The notes under the pieces are model-generated. The model did no database searches, was not told the origin of the DNA, and saw only the letters and a list, made by a program, of their open reading frames with translations. A stretch of 64,000 nt of DNA from JAGNRR01 sp964409905 (GTDB taxonomy: Bacteria > Bacteroidota > Bacteroidia > Chitinophagales > Chitinophagaceae): assembly GCA_964409905.1 (NCBI GenBank), contig CAYPET010000006.1, positions 48,111 through 112,110 of the forward strand, read 5' to 3'. A program made the position numbers and the translations under genes. Position 1 is the stretch's first letter. Each line of letters begins with the position of its first letter. Shown piece after piece: positions 53,988-61,690 of this stretch.

Positions 53988-54852
53988 TGGCAATTTGTTC
54001 TTTAGCTTGTTCAAGTTCATCTTTCATTGCTACTACATATTTCTGTATGGTAGCGTCATTTGCTTTGGCTCCCAAAGTGTTTATTTCACGACCAATTTCT
54101 TGACAGATAAAACCAAGTTTTTTACCCTTCATGATGACGTCGTTTTGTAATTGCTCTAAAAAATATTCGCAGTGATGAGCAAGGCGTGTTTGTTCTTCGC
54201 TAATGTCGAGTTTTTCGATGTAGTAAATCATCTCTTGTTCCAGTCGATTGGGATCGAAGTTTTCATCGGCCATGAATTCTTTGAGTTGCGTTGTTATTTT
54301 TTCTTTTTTCTGCGCGATGCGTTCTTTCTCCAGTGGTACAATTGCTGAGGCGCTTCCTTGTATAGCCGCAATGTTTTGTTGCAATGATGTTGCTAACATC
54401 ATACCCTCCTTTGCACGTTCTTGATTAACAATGTCACAAACATTTTTGCAGAGCGAAGTGATGGCTGCCAAATCATCATCGCTTAGCACTACATTTCCGG
54501 TTGAAATAACTTCGGGTAAACGCAGTATGGTATCTAAAGAAAAATCGCTGGTAAGTTCAAGCTCTTCACTCAAGTCGCGGATTGTTTCGCGGTAGAAAAC
54601 AGCCAGCTCTTTATTGATGCCAACAGGTTTGCTCTCGCCAAATTGTTTTAGATTAATTATAAGTTCAACACTCCCGCGTTGTAATTGATCTCTGATAAGT
54701 TGTCGTAGTTGCGTCTCAATTGATTTGAGGCTTTGGGGTATTTTGGCATACACATCAAATTGTTTGCCATTAAGCGTTTTTATTTCGAGTGAGCATTGCA
54801 AGTCGCCTATTAATTTTTCAGCACTGCCGTATGCTGTCATTGAATGTAACAT
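53977..54852 (-). CDS. YicC-family endoribonuclease-like protein
   Basis: A 291-residue cytoplasmic protein of the conserved YicC family, reported to be an endoribonuclease acting in small-RNA turnover in E. coli. The N-terminal domain starts MLHSMTAYGSAEKLIGD and the C-terminal DUF1732 domain has RLEQEMIYYIEKLDISEEQTRLAHHCEYF and GKKLGFICQEIGREINTLGAKAND. It is first in the minus-strand run that goes through gldH and lptB. Confidence 0.92.
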   Translation of the reverse strand: MLHSMTAYGSAEKLIGDLQCSLEIKTLNGKQFDVYAKIPQSLKSIETQLRQLIRDQLQRGSVELIINLKQFGESKPVGINKELAVFYRETIRDLSEELELTSDFSLDTILRLPEVISTGNVVLSDDDLAAITSLCKNVCDIVNQERAKEGMMLATSLQQNIAAIQGSASAIVPLEKERIAQKKEKITTQLKEFMADENFDPNRLEQEMIYYIEKLDISEEQTRLAHHCEYFLEQLQNDVIMKGKKLGFICQEIGREINTLGAKANDATIQKYVVAMKDELEQAKEQIANVL

Positions 54853-54932
54853 GCCGGTTGTTTGTTTTTTTTTAGAAGGTATAAAAGTACGCAGACCGTT
54901 TTTTAAACCATCGAATTAATGAAGTAAAAAAA

Positions 54933-54960
54933 CCGACTGCATGCGCAATCGGCTTTTTTT
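54933..54960 (+). terminator. Terminator-like hairpin upstream of yicC, no gene in front of it
   Basis: Stem CCGACTGC / GCAATCGG (one mismatch) with loop ATGC, T run on the right and A run on the left. No plus-strand gene lies before it for 3.7 kb and no minus-strand gene ends into it, so its source transcript is unknown. Confidence 0.6.
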
Positions 54961-55122
54961 GAATTTATGGGTTAATAAGCGTGTTAACCAATACAAGTAT
55001 AGATGTATTAATTTGTTCATTAGTTTTTTTACTTGCAAAAGTTATTCACAATTTTGGGGATAAGCGTTTGAGAAAGTTTGTCATCTACTTTCATTTCGTA
55101 CGAATTAAAATAAAGCATCGGT

Positions 55123-55130
55123 TATATTTG
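55123..55130 (+). promoter_or_regulatory. -7 promoter element TATATTTG for lpxD
   Basis: Exact TAnnTTTG, 28 nt ahead of the ATG at 55159. No clear -33 element. Confidence 0.45.
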
Positions 55131-55158
55131 TAACAGAAACACAATTGAAATAATCTGA

Positions 55159-56124
55159 ATGAAATTTGATAAGCCAATATCCATCGAGTGGGTGAAAGAT
55201 TTTGTAAAGCCAAAAAAAATTATTGGCAACGTGCCGGCGGATGCAGAAATAACCGGTATAAATGAAGTGCATAAAATCACTATGGGAGATATCACGTTTG
55301 TAAACAATCAAAAGTATTACGAAAGAACATTTACAAGCGATGCTACAATCATATTGATAGATCAAGAAGTTGAGGCTTTGGCAGATAAATTAATTTTTGT
55401 ATGCGAAGATCCTGCAGGTGATTTTATTGCGTTATCAAAACATTTCAGACCTTTTGAGCCTGCTACTAAAATGATAGCTGATACGGCAACCATTGGTGAG
55501 GGTACCATTATTCAGCCGAATGTTTTTATTGGAAATCATGTGAAGATTGGAAAGAACTGTATTATTCATCCCGGTGTATCTATATACGATAATAGTATTA
55601 TCGGTGATCATGTAATTATTCAATCCAATACAGTTATTGGTGGTGATGCATTTTATTTTATTCGTCGTCCGGGCAGAGATTTGTTATACGACAAATTAGA
55701 AAATACGGGTAGAACGATTATTGAAGATTATGTAGAGATTGGTTCTTGTTGTACAATTGATAAAGGGGCAAGCGGGGATACGATTATCGGACGAGGTTCA
55801 AAATTTGATAATTACATACATATTGGTCATGGTACAGTAGTTGGTAAAAATTGTTTGTTTGCTGCACAGGTAGGGGTGGCCGGCAAGGTGAATATTGGAA
55901 ACAATGTAATTCTTTATGGCCAAGTAGGGGTAAGTAAAGATTTGACTATTGGTGATGACTCAATTGTATTGGCCAAAAGCGGCGTAGGGAAATCATTGCC
56001 TCCAGGTAGAGTATGGTTTGGGATTCCGGTACAGGATGCAAAAGACAAAATGGAAGAGTTGGTGTGGGTTAAACGCATACCGGAACTTTGGGATAAGATG
56101 AAAAATAGTTTTGGCGAGGAATAA
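55159..56124 (+). CDS. lpxD: UDP-3-O-acylglucosamine N-acyltransferase-like protein
   Basis: LpxD-type acyltransferase of lipid A synthesis, 321 residues. An N-terminal domain of about 100 residues precedes a left-handed beta-helix of hexapeptide repeats (IGEGTIIQPNVFIGNHVKIGKNCIIHPGVSIYDNSIIGDHVIIQ). The catalytic His is probably in DNYIHIGHGTVVGKN near residue 225. The C-terminal segment EELVWVKRIPELWDKMKN is shorter than usual. It lacks the strict family N-terminus, so it may be a second LpxD-like enzyme beside the LpxD-LpxC fusion gene cluster elsewhere; function in acyl transfer to a UDP-sugar is likely. Confidence 0.8.
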   Translation: MKFDKPISIEWVKDFVKPKKIIGNVPADAEITGINEVHKITMGDITFVNNQKYYERTFTSDATIILIDQEVEALADKLIFVCEDPAGDFIALSKHFRPFEPATKMIADTATIGEGTIIQPNVFIGNHVKIGKNCIIHPGVSIYDNSIIGDHVIIQSNTVIGGDAFYFIRRPGRDLLYDKLENTGRTIIEDYVEIGSCCTIDKGASGDTIIGRGSKFDNYIHIGHGTVVGKNCLFAAQVGVAGKVNIGNNVILYGQVGVSKDLTIGDDSIVLAKSGVGKSLPPGRVWFGIPVQDAKDKMEELVWVKRIPELWDKMKNSFGEE

Positions 56125-56158
56125 AACTTTTTTTACTCTGTAGTTCAAACCATATTTT

Positions 56159-56686
56159 ATGAAAAAAGCAATTTTATTTTTTAGTGCCGTTATACTAATG
56201 GCTTCATGCTCCAAAGTTTTAGATCAGTTAGGCACATTCAGATTTTCTCGCAGCGGTGAATTTACTATACCGGCCACTTCATTGGTTGGACAGGCAATTG
56301 TTTTTTCTACCGGTGAGATAGAAACGGCTTATATAAAAGAATTTGAGAGTAATGGATTTAGTGTTGACAAGGTAGACCATATCAAACTTACAAAAATGGT
56401 GGTGCGCACCAAGCTACCCGTTGGGCAGTCATTTGATTTCTTAAAGTCGGTGAGTATTTCCATCAGTGCTGATGGCCTTAGTGAAATACAAGTGGCTTCG
56501 AAATTGTCGGTAGCCGATGACGGCTCTACGCAGTTGGAGGCAGATGTATCAGGCGAGGATTTGAAGCCTTATATCATGAAAGAAAAATTTCAGATGAAAG
56601 CTTCGGCTGAATTAGACCAGGCAATCACACAGGATATCATTGTTGAGGTTACACCTACTTTTGAGGTATCGGCCAATCTGCTTTAG
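56159..56686 (+). CDS. Lipoprotein of unknown function
   Basis: A 175-residue protein with a lipoprotein signal (KKAILFFSAVILMASC, Cys17). I do not recognise the family. The mature part alternates beta-type strands (GEFTIPATSLVGQAIVF, KMVVRTKLPVGQSFDFLKSVSISISADGLSEIQVASKL) and reads like a single immunoglobulin- or lipocalin-like domain. It is 34 nt after lpxD and ends before a bidirectional terminator, so it is probably co-transcribed with lpxD; a link to the envelope is inferred from that only. Confidence 0.7.
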   Translation: MKKAILFFSAVILMASCSKVLDQLGTFRFSRSGEFTIPATSLVGQAIVFSTGEIETAYIKEFESNGFSVDKVDHIKLTKMVVRTKLPVGQSFDFLKSVSISISADGLSEIQVASKLSVADDGSTQLEADVSGEDLKPYIMKEKFQMKASAELDQAITQDIIVEVTPTFEVSANLL

Positions 56687-56712
56687 CCAGAAAAGTAATC
56701 GACCGGATATAA

Positions 56713-56740
56713 AAAGGCTTCCAATGCGGAAGCCTTTTTT
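56713..56740. terminator. Bidirectional terminator between the lipoprotein and GT-C genes
   Basis: Perfect nine-pair stem AAGGCTTCC / GGAAGCCTT, loop AATGC, with A run on the left and T run on the right. It can end both convergent transcripts. Confidence 0.88.
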
Positions 56741-56914
56741 CGTGGACCCAACTTGGACTACTTTTGAATTTTTATTCAATTGATTGACAGTCATTTATAT
56801 CATTTATAATCGAAAAGGGTAAATATAGGGTAAACAAATCGACAGAAATCAAAAATTGTGAATAACCTATATGTATTCAATAATTAAGGCAATAATTTTT
56901 CAGTAGTATACACC

Positions 56915-58792
56915 CTAACGATAAGTCTCTAATGTCAATTCATCAAAGTACAACGGTTTTTTAGCCCTATTCCAAATACCAAACTCCAAAATGTCATTCT
57001 TAAGCAATTCTATTTCATTCAAATTAACGAAAAAAGAAACCTCACCCCAAATATTCTCTTTTGCATGACCAAAGGTAATTTCTGACTTGTTCATAGTTCC
57101 TCCTTTTCTGCTAATTTTATTATTTACTTTTATTCCTTTCCAGAGAATGGTTGAGTCTTCTCGTTTCAATGAAAAAGCTAATATAGGTTGCCAATACATA
57201 CTTAATTCGTATTGAGGTATTCGAATTAATGCGGATACCTTAACATAGGCTCTTCCAAGATTCTTGGAAAGTGTATCTCTAAATGGGAAGGGTGGAAATT
57301 CATCGCCCTCATTTAAAAAACAAACTACTGAGGATAATGATGAATCAAATATGAAATGATTACCACTATCTTGTAAATTTTCAAAGTTATGGTATGAAAT
57401 CGTATCTAGAACTTGGAGTGTATTTTGATTAGGCTGTAGTTCTTCACTATCAAAGACAACCAAGTCATCATAACTTAAATTTGTTTTAAATAGTGTTGAA
57501 AAGTAAAATGTACTATTAGATTCCTCAGAAATCAATTTACCCTCGGCAGCTTTGTACATTAGGGATAAATTCAAAACTAGAAGTAACACAAACACTATTG
57601 CGGACAAGCTCTTCAAAAAAGCATACCTAAAATTACGGATATAGTGAATGGTTAAAGTGAGCGGCAGAGCAAGTAGCGGATATAAATGAATCATCGGTCT
57701 AGAACCATATCCATTAATATAGTTGTAGCACCACCAAGAATAAGAAATATATATGTGAAGTATTAGTATTAACCATATTGACAATTTAAGCTCGGGAAAT
57801 TTTCTATTCGCAAAAAAAAGTCCGATTAAGGAAAAAATAATTATCGGAGAATAGGGAAGCCATCCGTTTTTAAACCCGAACAATCCTTGAAGAACTTTTG
57901 GATGTAGCCAATCAAAACTTTGTTGTCCATAGCTGTAATAAATAAAACTACCTGCATATTTTTTCCAAAATACCAACTGAGGAATTATCGGCAGAGCGAA
58001 GACAAAGAGAGACAGTAGGATAATATACTTGTACTTTACTATGAATATCCATTTCTCTCTTAGTGTTTCAATGGAATAAATTCCATATAAAATAGGAATC
58101 AGAATACAAATAACATCGCTAGGTCTGATAACTGTAATAATTCCAGCTATAAAGGCAGTTGCTACGAAATAGATATTTTTAGGATTCTTATGTAATAGAA
58201 CAGTTAAATAAATAAGCAAGGAATACAACATGAATAAAATACTGTGTGCCATTCCTCCCTGAACAAACACAAACCAAAACAGATTAGTTCCTAATAGAAT
58301 TGAGCAGATACCTAATATCGTCTCATCTCTACTAAAAAAAAGATTAACTACCTTGTATAAAAAGAACATTCCTAACAGGCCGAAAATCAAAAAAGCCACC
58401 TTTAAAGCATGATGATAACTTATGGAATATCCATTGGCCTTACCACCTGACAGCTTTTCATAAAGGTGAGCAATCAGAAAGAATGGCATTTCAAATGCGG
58501 CAACACCATAGGTATATTGATTGATATAAGTGCCTTTTGAAGTTTTAGTTTGTTCGTTCGGGTAACGAGCAACATATTCTAGTACAGGACGTTCAATTCC
58601 TTTATCATGAGGAAGTTTTTCTATTGAATAAAAATTATCGTAGATAAACAACGATGGCAAGTAAGAATAATATCCTAAAGAGTCTCCTGTAAAAAGGTAT
58701 GTCTCTTTACCATAGTTATAATAAAAAAAACTGGTAATAAATACTGTGAAGAATAGGACAATTCGAGCTGTCCAACTAATCTTATTTGCCAA
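56915..58792 (-). CDS. Polytopic membrane protein, GT-C glycosyltransferase-like
   Basis: A 625-residue inner-membrane protein with about ten to twelve hydrophobic segments (from TARIVLFFTVFITSFFYY at 8 to AFLKSLSAIVFVLLLVLNLSLMY near 400), then a soluble C-terminal domain of about 200 residues. The first periplasmic loop carries GDSLGYYSYLPSLFIYD, an acidic pattern like that of GT-C fold lipid-linked sugar transferases. I cannot assign a family. It overlaps the upstream mini-gene by 11 nt, so they share a transcript. A likely envelope-glycan role is inferred. It lies just left of the integrated element and may be accessory. Confidence 0.65.
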   Translation of the reverse strand: MANKISWTARIVLFFTVFITSFFYYNYGKETYLFTGDSLGYYSYLPSLFIYDNFYSIEKLPHDKGIERPVLEYVARYPNEQTKTSKGTYINQYTYGVAAFEMPFFLIAHLYEKLSGGKANGYSISYHHALKVAFLIFGLLGMFFLYKVVNLFFSRDETILGICSILLGTNLFWFVFVQGGMAHSILFMLYSLLIYLTVLLHKNPKNIYFVATAFIAGIITVIRPSDVICILIPILYGIYSIETLREKWIFIVKYKYIILLSLFVFALPIIPQLVFWKKYAGSFIYYSYGQQSFDWLHPKVLQGLFGFKNGWLPYSPIIIFSLIGLFFANRKFPELKLSIWLILILHIYISYSWWCYNYINGYGSRPMIHLYPLLALPLTLTIHYIRNFRYAFLKSLSAIVFVLLLVLNLSLMYKAAEGKLISEESNSTFYFSTLFKTNLSYDDLVVFDSEELQPNQNTLQVLDTISYHNFENLQDSGNHFIFDSSLSSVVCFLNEGDEFPPFPFRDTLSKNLGRAYVKVSALIRIPQYELSMYWQPILAFSLKREDSTILWKGIKVNNKISRKGGTMNKSEITFGHAKENIWGEVSFFVNLNEIELLKNDILEFGIWNRAKKPLYFDELTLETYR

Positions 58793-58997
58793 TTACAACT
58801 TTATTATTTTCGACTATTCCTCCTTGAATAATTTGGATTATATACACACTTGATGGAAAAGAAGATAAATCGATTACACTTTTCCCTTTAGTTGAACCAA
58901 GATAGTCACTTGAGGAAATTGAATTTCCGTTTAACCCCCATTGTGCGTTTGCGGTAAAGCCACAAAAAAGCATGACTAAAAGAATTAGATTTTTCAT
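58782..58997 (-). CDS. Mini secreted protein: signal peptide joined to a T9SS-like sorting tail
   Basis: A 71-residue protein. Residues 1-19 are a signal peptide (KNLILLVMLFCGFTANAQ). The next part (WGLNGNSISSSDYLGSTKGKS) resembles the start of a tail-fibre-like surface protein, and the rest (VIDLSSFPSSVYIIQIIQGGIVENNKVVIGK) has the pattern of the last strands of a T9SS type A sorting domain (LSSFPSSVYIIQI ... KVVIGK). No passenger domain fits in between. The frame to 59234 adds 79 residues unlike coding sequence of this genome and was rejected in favour of ATG 58997. It may be a deletion remnant or a true small cargo protein. Confidence 0.55.
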   Translation of the reverse strand: MKNLILLVMLFCGFTANAQWGLNGNSISSSDYLGSTKGKSVIDLSSFPSSVYIIQIIQGGIVENNKVVIGK

Positions 58998-59111
58998 TTG
59001 TTTAAATTTATTGTTCACAGTAAATCTAATAAATAAAATGTTAATAACCAATTGATTTTGTATAAAGTCGTGATTTTGAATTTTGACTAAATTTAAATAG
59101 TAATTCATTTT

Positions 59112-59240
59112 CACGGGAATGCAAAGGGTGTCCTTTTGCCAAGACTGTCTTCTGCGGTAGAACAGAGTGTGACCGTCAGAAGGCAATCTTCCAGATAGAC
59201 TGTCCGTATGGCAATTGTGTAGTAGTGGCAACATTTTGGT
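59112..59240. ncRNA. Candidate structured element, GC-richer than its surroundings
   Basis: In the 522-nt gap before the integrase this 130-nt patch is clearly richer in GC. It folds as TTGCCA (59136-59141) pairing with TGGCAA (59209-59214) around an inner hairpin of CTTCTGCGGT (59149-59158) with ACCG-T-CAGAAG (59172-59182), 10 pairs and one bulge. Both strands are also open: the plus strand has a start-less 45-codon frame with six Cys, the minus strand extends the mini-gene. It could be an RNA or a decayed coding remnant. Confidence 0.3.
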
Positions 59241-59295
59241 AAGTATTTGTCATTTCTAATAAAACTTTCCAAAGCCATCATAGGAAACAGGAAAC

Positions 59296-59320
59296 GAAAA
59301 CCCCATTTTCAGGGGCTTTC
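59296..59320 (-). terminator. Terminator of the tRNA interrupted at the element boundary
   Basis: Stem GAAAACCCC / GGGGCTTTC (one mismatch), loop ATTTTCA. On the minus strand it is followed by TTTTCGTTT. It lies 7 nt beyond the 3' end of the tRNA fragment and belongs to the tRNA's original context. Confidence 0.65.
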
Positions 59321-59327
59321 ATTTAAG

Positions 59328-59371
59328 TGGACCCACCTGGGCTCGAACCAGGGACCCCCTGATTATGAGTC
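59328..59371 (-). other. Attachment site: 3' half of a CAU-anticodon tRNA
   Basis: Read on the minus strand this is the anticodon loop CTCATAA, the anticodon-stem 3' strand TCAGG, variable loop, T arm CCTGG-TTCGAGC-CCAGG, acceptor strand TGGGTCC and discriminator A. The similarity to a tRNA stops exactly before the loop (GA|CTCATAA), and the 5' half is replaced by unrelated sequence. This is the att core left when an element integrates into the 3' half of a tRNA gene. Met or the lysidine-modified Ile tRNA cannot be separated from this half alone. Confidence 0.85.
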
Positions 59372-59519
59372 GAAAACAATTTGATAGTATTATGTTTCCC
59401 CTGTTTTTATATAGTGTCCTAGACCCTGAAAACGTTGGATAGAAGCTTTTTTTCAACTTCTTTTGGTGTCATAGAGTTACACATTTTAACTCGAACGTAT
59501 TGCAAGAAAATTGAAAATT

Positions 59520-60788
59520 ATGAGAGCCACAGCAAGTATTATTTTGGACACCAGAAGAAAGAAGAAAAACAACAAGTATCCATTAAAACTGCGAATAACG
59601 TACGGAAAAAAGTCAAGATACGTGAATGTACAAGAAGATTTAACGGAACGAGAATTTGAGATTATGCTTATTATTAGGGATAAGCGCCACCCAAATCTAA
59701 AAGGGCTTGATTTGACTACTAAACGCAATTTAGAAACGATCCGCATAAAAACTGACCAATTTATTGCCAAGGCTGAAATAATAATATTGGGTCAAAAGAG
59801 GTTCAATTTAGACAATTTTAAATCCAAGTTTCTTGAAGACGAAGCTTCACGTCAAAGTGTTTTTACATACTTCGACAAAGAGATAAAACGAGCCCTAAAT
59901 AAGGATAAAATTGGAAGTGCTAGTTGTACTGAAAGTAGTATGAATAGCATAAAAAAGTTTATGGAAGAGAAATCAATAACGCAATTGGAATTTGAAGATG
60001 TAACTGAAGATTTTTTATACGATTATGAAGATTGGATGCTAAAGAAGAAAAAATCTATTTCAACGGTTGGCATATACCTTAGAGAAATGCGAAAAGTCTT
60101 TAATTCAGCTATTTCTGATGATACAATTTCAAAAGAGATTTATCCATTTGGCTTGAGAAAATACGTAATCCCTAGTTCAAATAATCCGAAGAAGGCTCTT
60201 AACCAGGAACAGTTGCAGCTTTTATATGATTATTCACCTGTCTGTGAATGGGAAGAATGGGCGAAGGACATGTGGTTCTTTAGTTATTTCTGTCAAGGCA
60301 TGAATATTAAAGATATTGCCTACTTAACGAACGACAATATCAATGGTAACATGTTACATTTTGTAAGGCGAAAAACAGCCAAAAGTTCTCGAAACAAGAC
60401 TAAAACCATTAAAGTTCCAATCACCGCTGAGGTTCAGCATTTAATAGATAAGTACAAGGGGCGTTCAGAATTATATTTATTCCCAATCCTAGAGCAAGGG
60501 TTAACTCCGGAAAAACAACACAAGACTATTAAACTAACAGTGAGAATGATTAATAAATACTTCTGCCAAATAGCTAATATCGTTGGTATTAAGGACAGAG
60601 TTTTGACTTATTGGGCTAGACATACTTATGCGACACTCTTAAAACGCTCAAATGTCAGCGTTGAATACATTAGTGAAGCGCTAGGTCATTCGAGTATTCA
60701 AACCACACGTGCTTATCTTGATAGCTTTGAAGATGATTTCAAACATGAAATGGGAAATTTATCCGCTAGTTTTGTTAGGAAATCGTGA
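59520..60788 (+). CDS. Tyrosine recombinase (integrase) of the mobile element
   Basis: A 422-residue integrase. N-terminal arm-binding domain (LKLRITYGKKSRYVNVQEDLTEREFE) and SAM-like core-binding domain (about 100-200), then the catalytic domain. Visible catalytic residues: beta-hairpin Lys in FVRRKTAKSSRNK, Arg367 in YWARHTYAT, His390 in LGHSS, and nucleophile Tyr399 in TRAYLDSF. The Arg I position (Gln259, CQGMNIKD) lacks Arg, as in IntDOT and relatives. The HxxR His is Tyr. ATG 59520 was chosen over TTG 59511. Location next to the tRNA fragment makes it the enzyme of this element. Confidence 0.93.
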   Translation: MRATASIILDTRRKKKNNKYPLKLRITYGKKSRYVNVQEDLTEREFEIMLIIRDKRHPNLKGLDLTTKRNLETIRIKTDQFIAKAEIIILGQKRFNLDNFKSKFLEDEASRQSVFTYFDKEIKRALNKDKIGSASCTESSMNSIKKFMEEKSITQLEFEDVTEDFLYDYEDWMLKKKKSISTVGIYLREMRKVFNSAISDDTISKEIYPFGLRKYVIPSSNNPKKALNQEQLQLLYDYSPVCEWEEWAKDMWFFSYFCQGMNIKDIAYLTNDNINGNMLHFVRRKTAKSSRNKTKTIKVPITAEVQHLIDKYKGRSELYLFPILEQGLTPEKQHKTIKLTVRMINKYFCQIANIVGIKDRVLTYWARHTYATLLKRSNVSVEYISEALGHSSIQTTRAYLDSFEDDFKHEMGNLSASFVRKS

Positions 60789-61232
60789 ATTAGTATATAT
60801 AACGATATTTAAAGCTATACCAAATGGGACTAATAGGCCAGCATATTACCGTTCCGTTAGTTTGGTTTTTTGTGTTCTTATATACTATAATGCTTTCCCA
60901 CCTCTTTTCACAAATCAACCATCACTGAATAGCTCCTAAACCGCCTACTTACTATGTACTTTTTGTAGTTTTCGGACAACTTACCGTGCACTATAGGCCC
61001 AATATGCCTCTATACCTTGCATTTCGCCTCTCAAAACTTCATTGTTTTAATCCTTGTATACTATGTCGTTTTCAATGCTATTTAGCGTCTAATGCGTGCG
61101 TCGCAAGCGCTACACCACTTCATATTGAACCCCCCGCTAAGTTTTGGCAAAGAAACAAGCCCCGGGTCGACACGGTGAAATTGTTTTCGCTGCCAGTATT
61201 ATTATTTATTAAACATTTAAAAATCAAACACA
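60789..61232 (+). promoter_or_regulatory. 444-nt non-coding leader of the element's gene module
   Basis: No convincing gene. It contains hairpins TATAGGC / GCC-TC-TATA (60992-61014), AAAAC / GTTTT (about 61033-61049), and a long stem at 61146-61194 in which GGCA pairs with TGCC and AAACAA with TTGTTT around a GC-rich core (CCCCGGGTCGACACGG). The last ends 38 nt before the ATG of the first module gene. Possible regulatory leader, replication origin or oriT; function not shown. Confidence 0.35.
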
Positions 61233-61613
61233 ATGGTAACAATTACAGATTTCGATCTAACAGAAAACAAACACGGTGAGCAATTCGTCCTCCTTGAAGT
61301 TCAAGGTGGGGTGATGCCCGTGCGTTCAAAACAAACAGGCAAAGTTTACTTGACCTCCAAAAAAGCGATGGTGGCCTCAACTTATGACGCCAGAACAGCA
61401 GCAACCTTGGTCGGACAAAAGATTCCGGGAGAGGTGAAGCAAGTTCAATGTGAACCTTACAACTACACGATTAAGGATACAGGTGAAACAATCACCTTAA
61501 ATCACCGTTATGAGTATGTTGATGAAGAAATGGATTCAACAAAAGACAAAACGCTTATTTCGGAAAAGGAAGTACAGCAATTTCCTGAGGAGCTTGAAGA
61601 GATTACTATCTAA
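61233..61613 (+). CDS. Small acidic protein of the mobile element
   Basis: A 126-residue protein I do not recognise. It begins MVTITDFDLTENKHGEQFVLLEVQGGVMPVRS, a beta-rich start, and ends in a strongly acidic tail (FPEELEEITI) like that of ssDNA-binding proteins. No known SSB motif is visible, so a role as accessory ssDNA-binding or recombination protein is inferred only from the tail and from the ATPase gene next to it. A terminator lies between it and the ATPase gene. Confidence 0.6.
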   Translation: MVTITDFDLTENKHGEQFVLLEVQGGVMPVRSKQTGKVYLTSKKAMVASTYDARTAATLVGQKIPGEVKQVQCEPYNYTIKDTGETITLNHRYEYVDEEMDSTKDKTLISEKEVQQFPEELEEITI

Positions 61614-61633
61614 TTCAGCTTTCACTCGTTATG

Positions 61634-61670
61634 GGCGATGGTCAATTCAATTGACTGTCGCCTTTTTTTT
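61634..61670 (+). terminator. Strong hairpin with T run between two element genes
   Basis: GGCGATGGTCAATT pairs with ATTGACTGTCGCC (one or two internal mismatches), then eight T. It falls 21 nt after the small acidic gene and 20 nt before the ATPase gene, so ATPase expression may depend on readthrough or on a second start. Confidence 0.78.
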
Positions 61671-61690
61671 AACACAAAAACACAATTATT

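Larger units (their letters stand above)
54853..55158. other. 306-nt divergent intergenic region with terminator, DnaA-box-like repeat and lpxD promoter
   Basis: Between yicC and lpxD, no gene is seen. It holds a hairpin with T run (54933-54960), a GGTTAA/TTAACC hairpin at 54970-54989, AATACA/TGTATT at 54990-55009, and an imperfect inverted repeat at 55042-55063 made of TTATTCACA and TGGGGATAA. The first is a perfect TTATNCACA DnaA box; the second is one mismatch from the box in reverse. A promoter element for lpxD follows at 55123. Confidence 0.5.

Noticed and set aside
58998..59234. Upstream extension of the mini secreted protein by 79 codons
   Set aside because: Would hide the signal peptide and runs through the foldable GC-rich patch; residues look random.
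60986..61279. Plus-strand 97-codon frame in the element's non-coding leader
   Set aside because: Composition is unlike neighbouring genes, it overlaps the start of the acidic-protein gene in another frame, and it runs through the hairpin stem; no domain seen.
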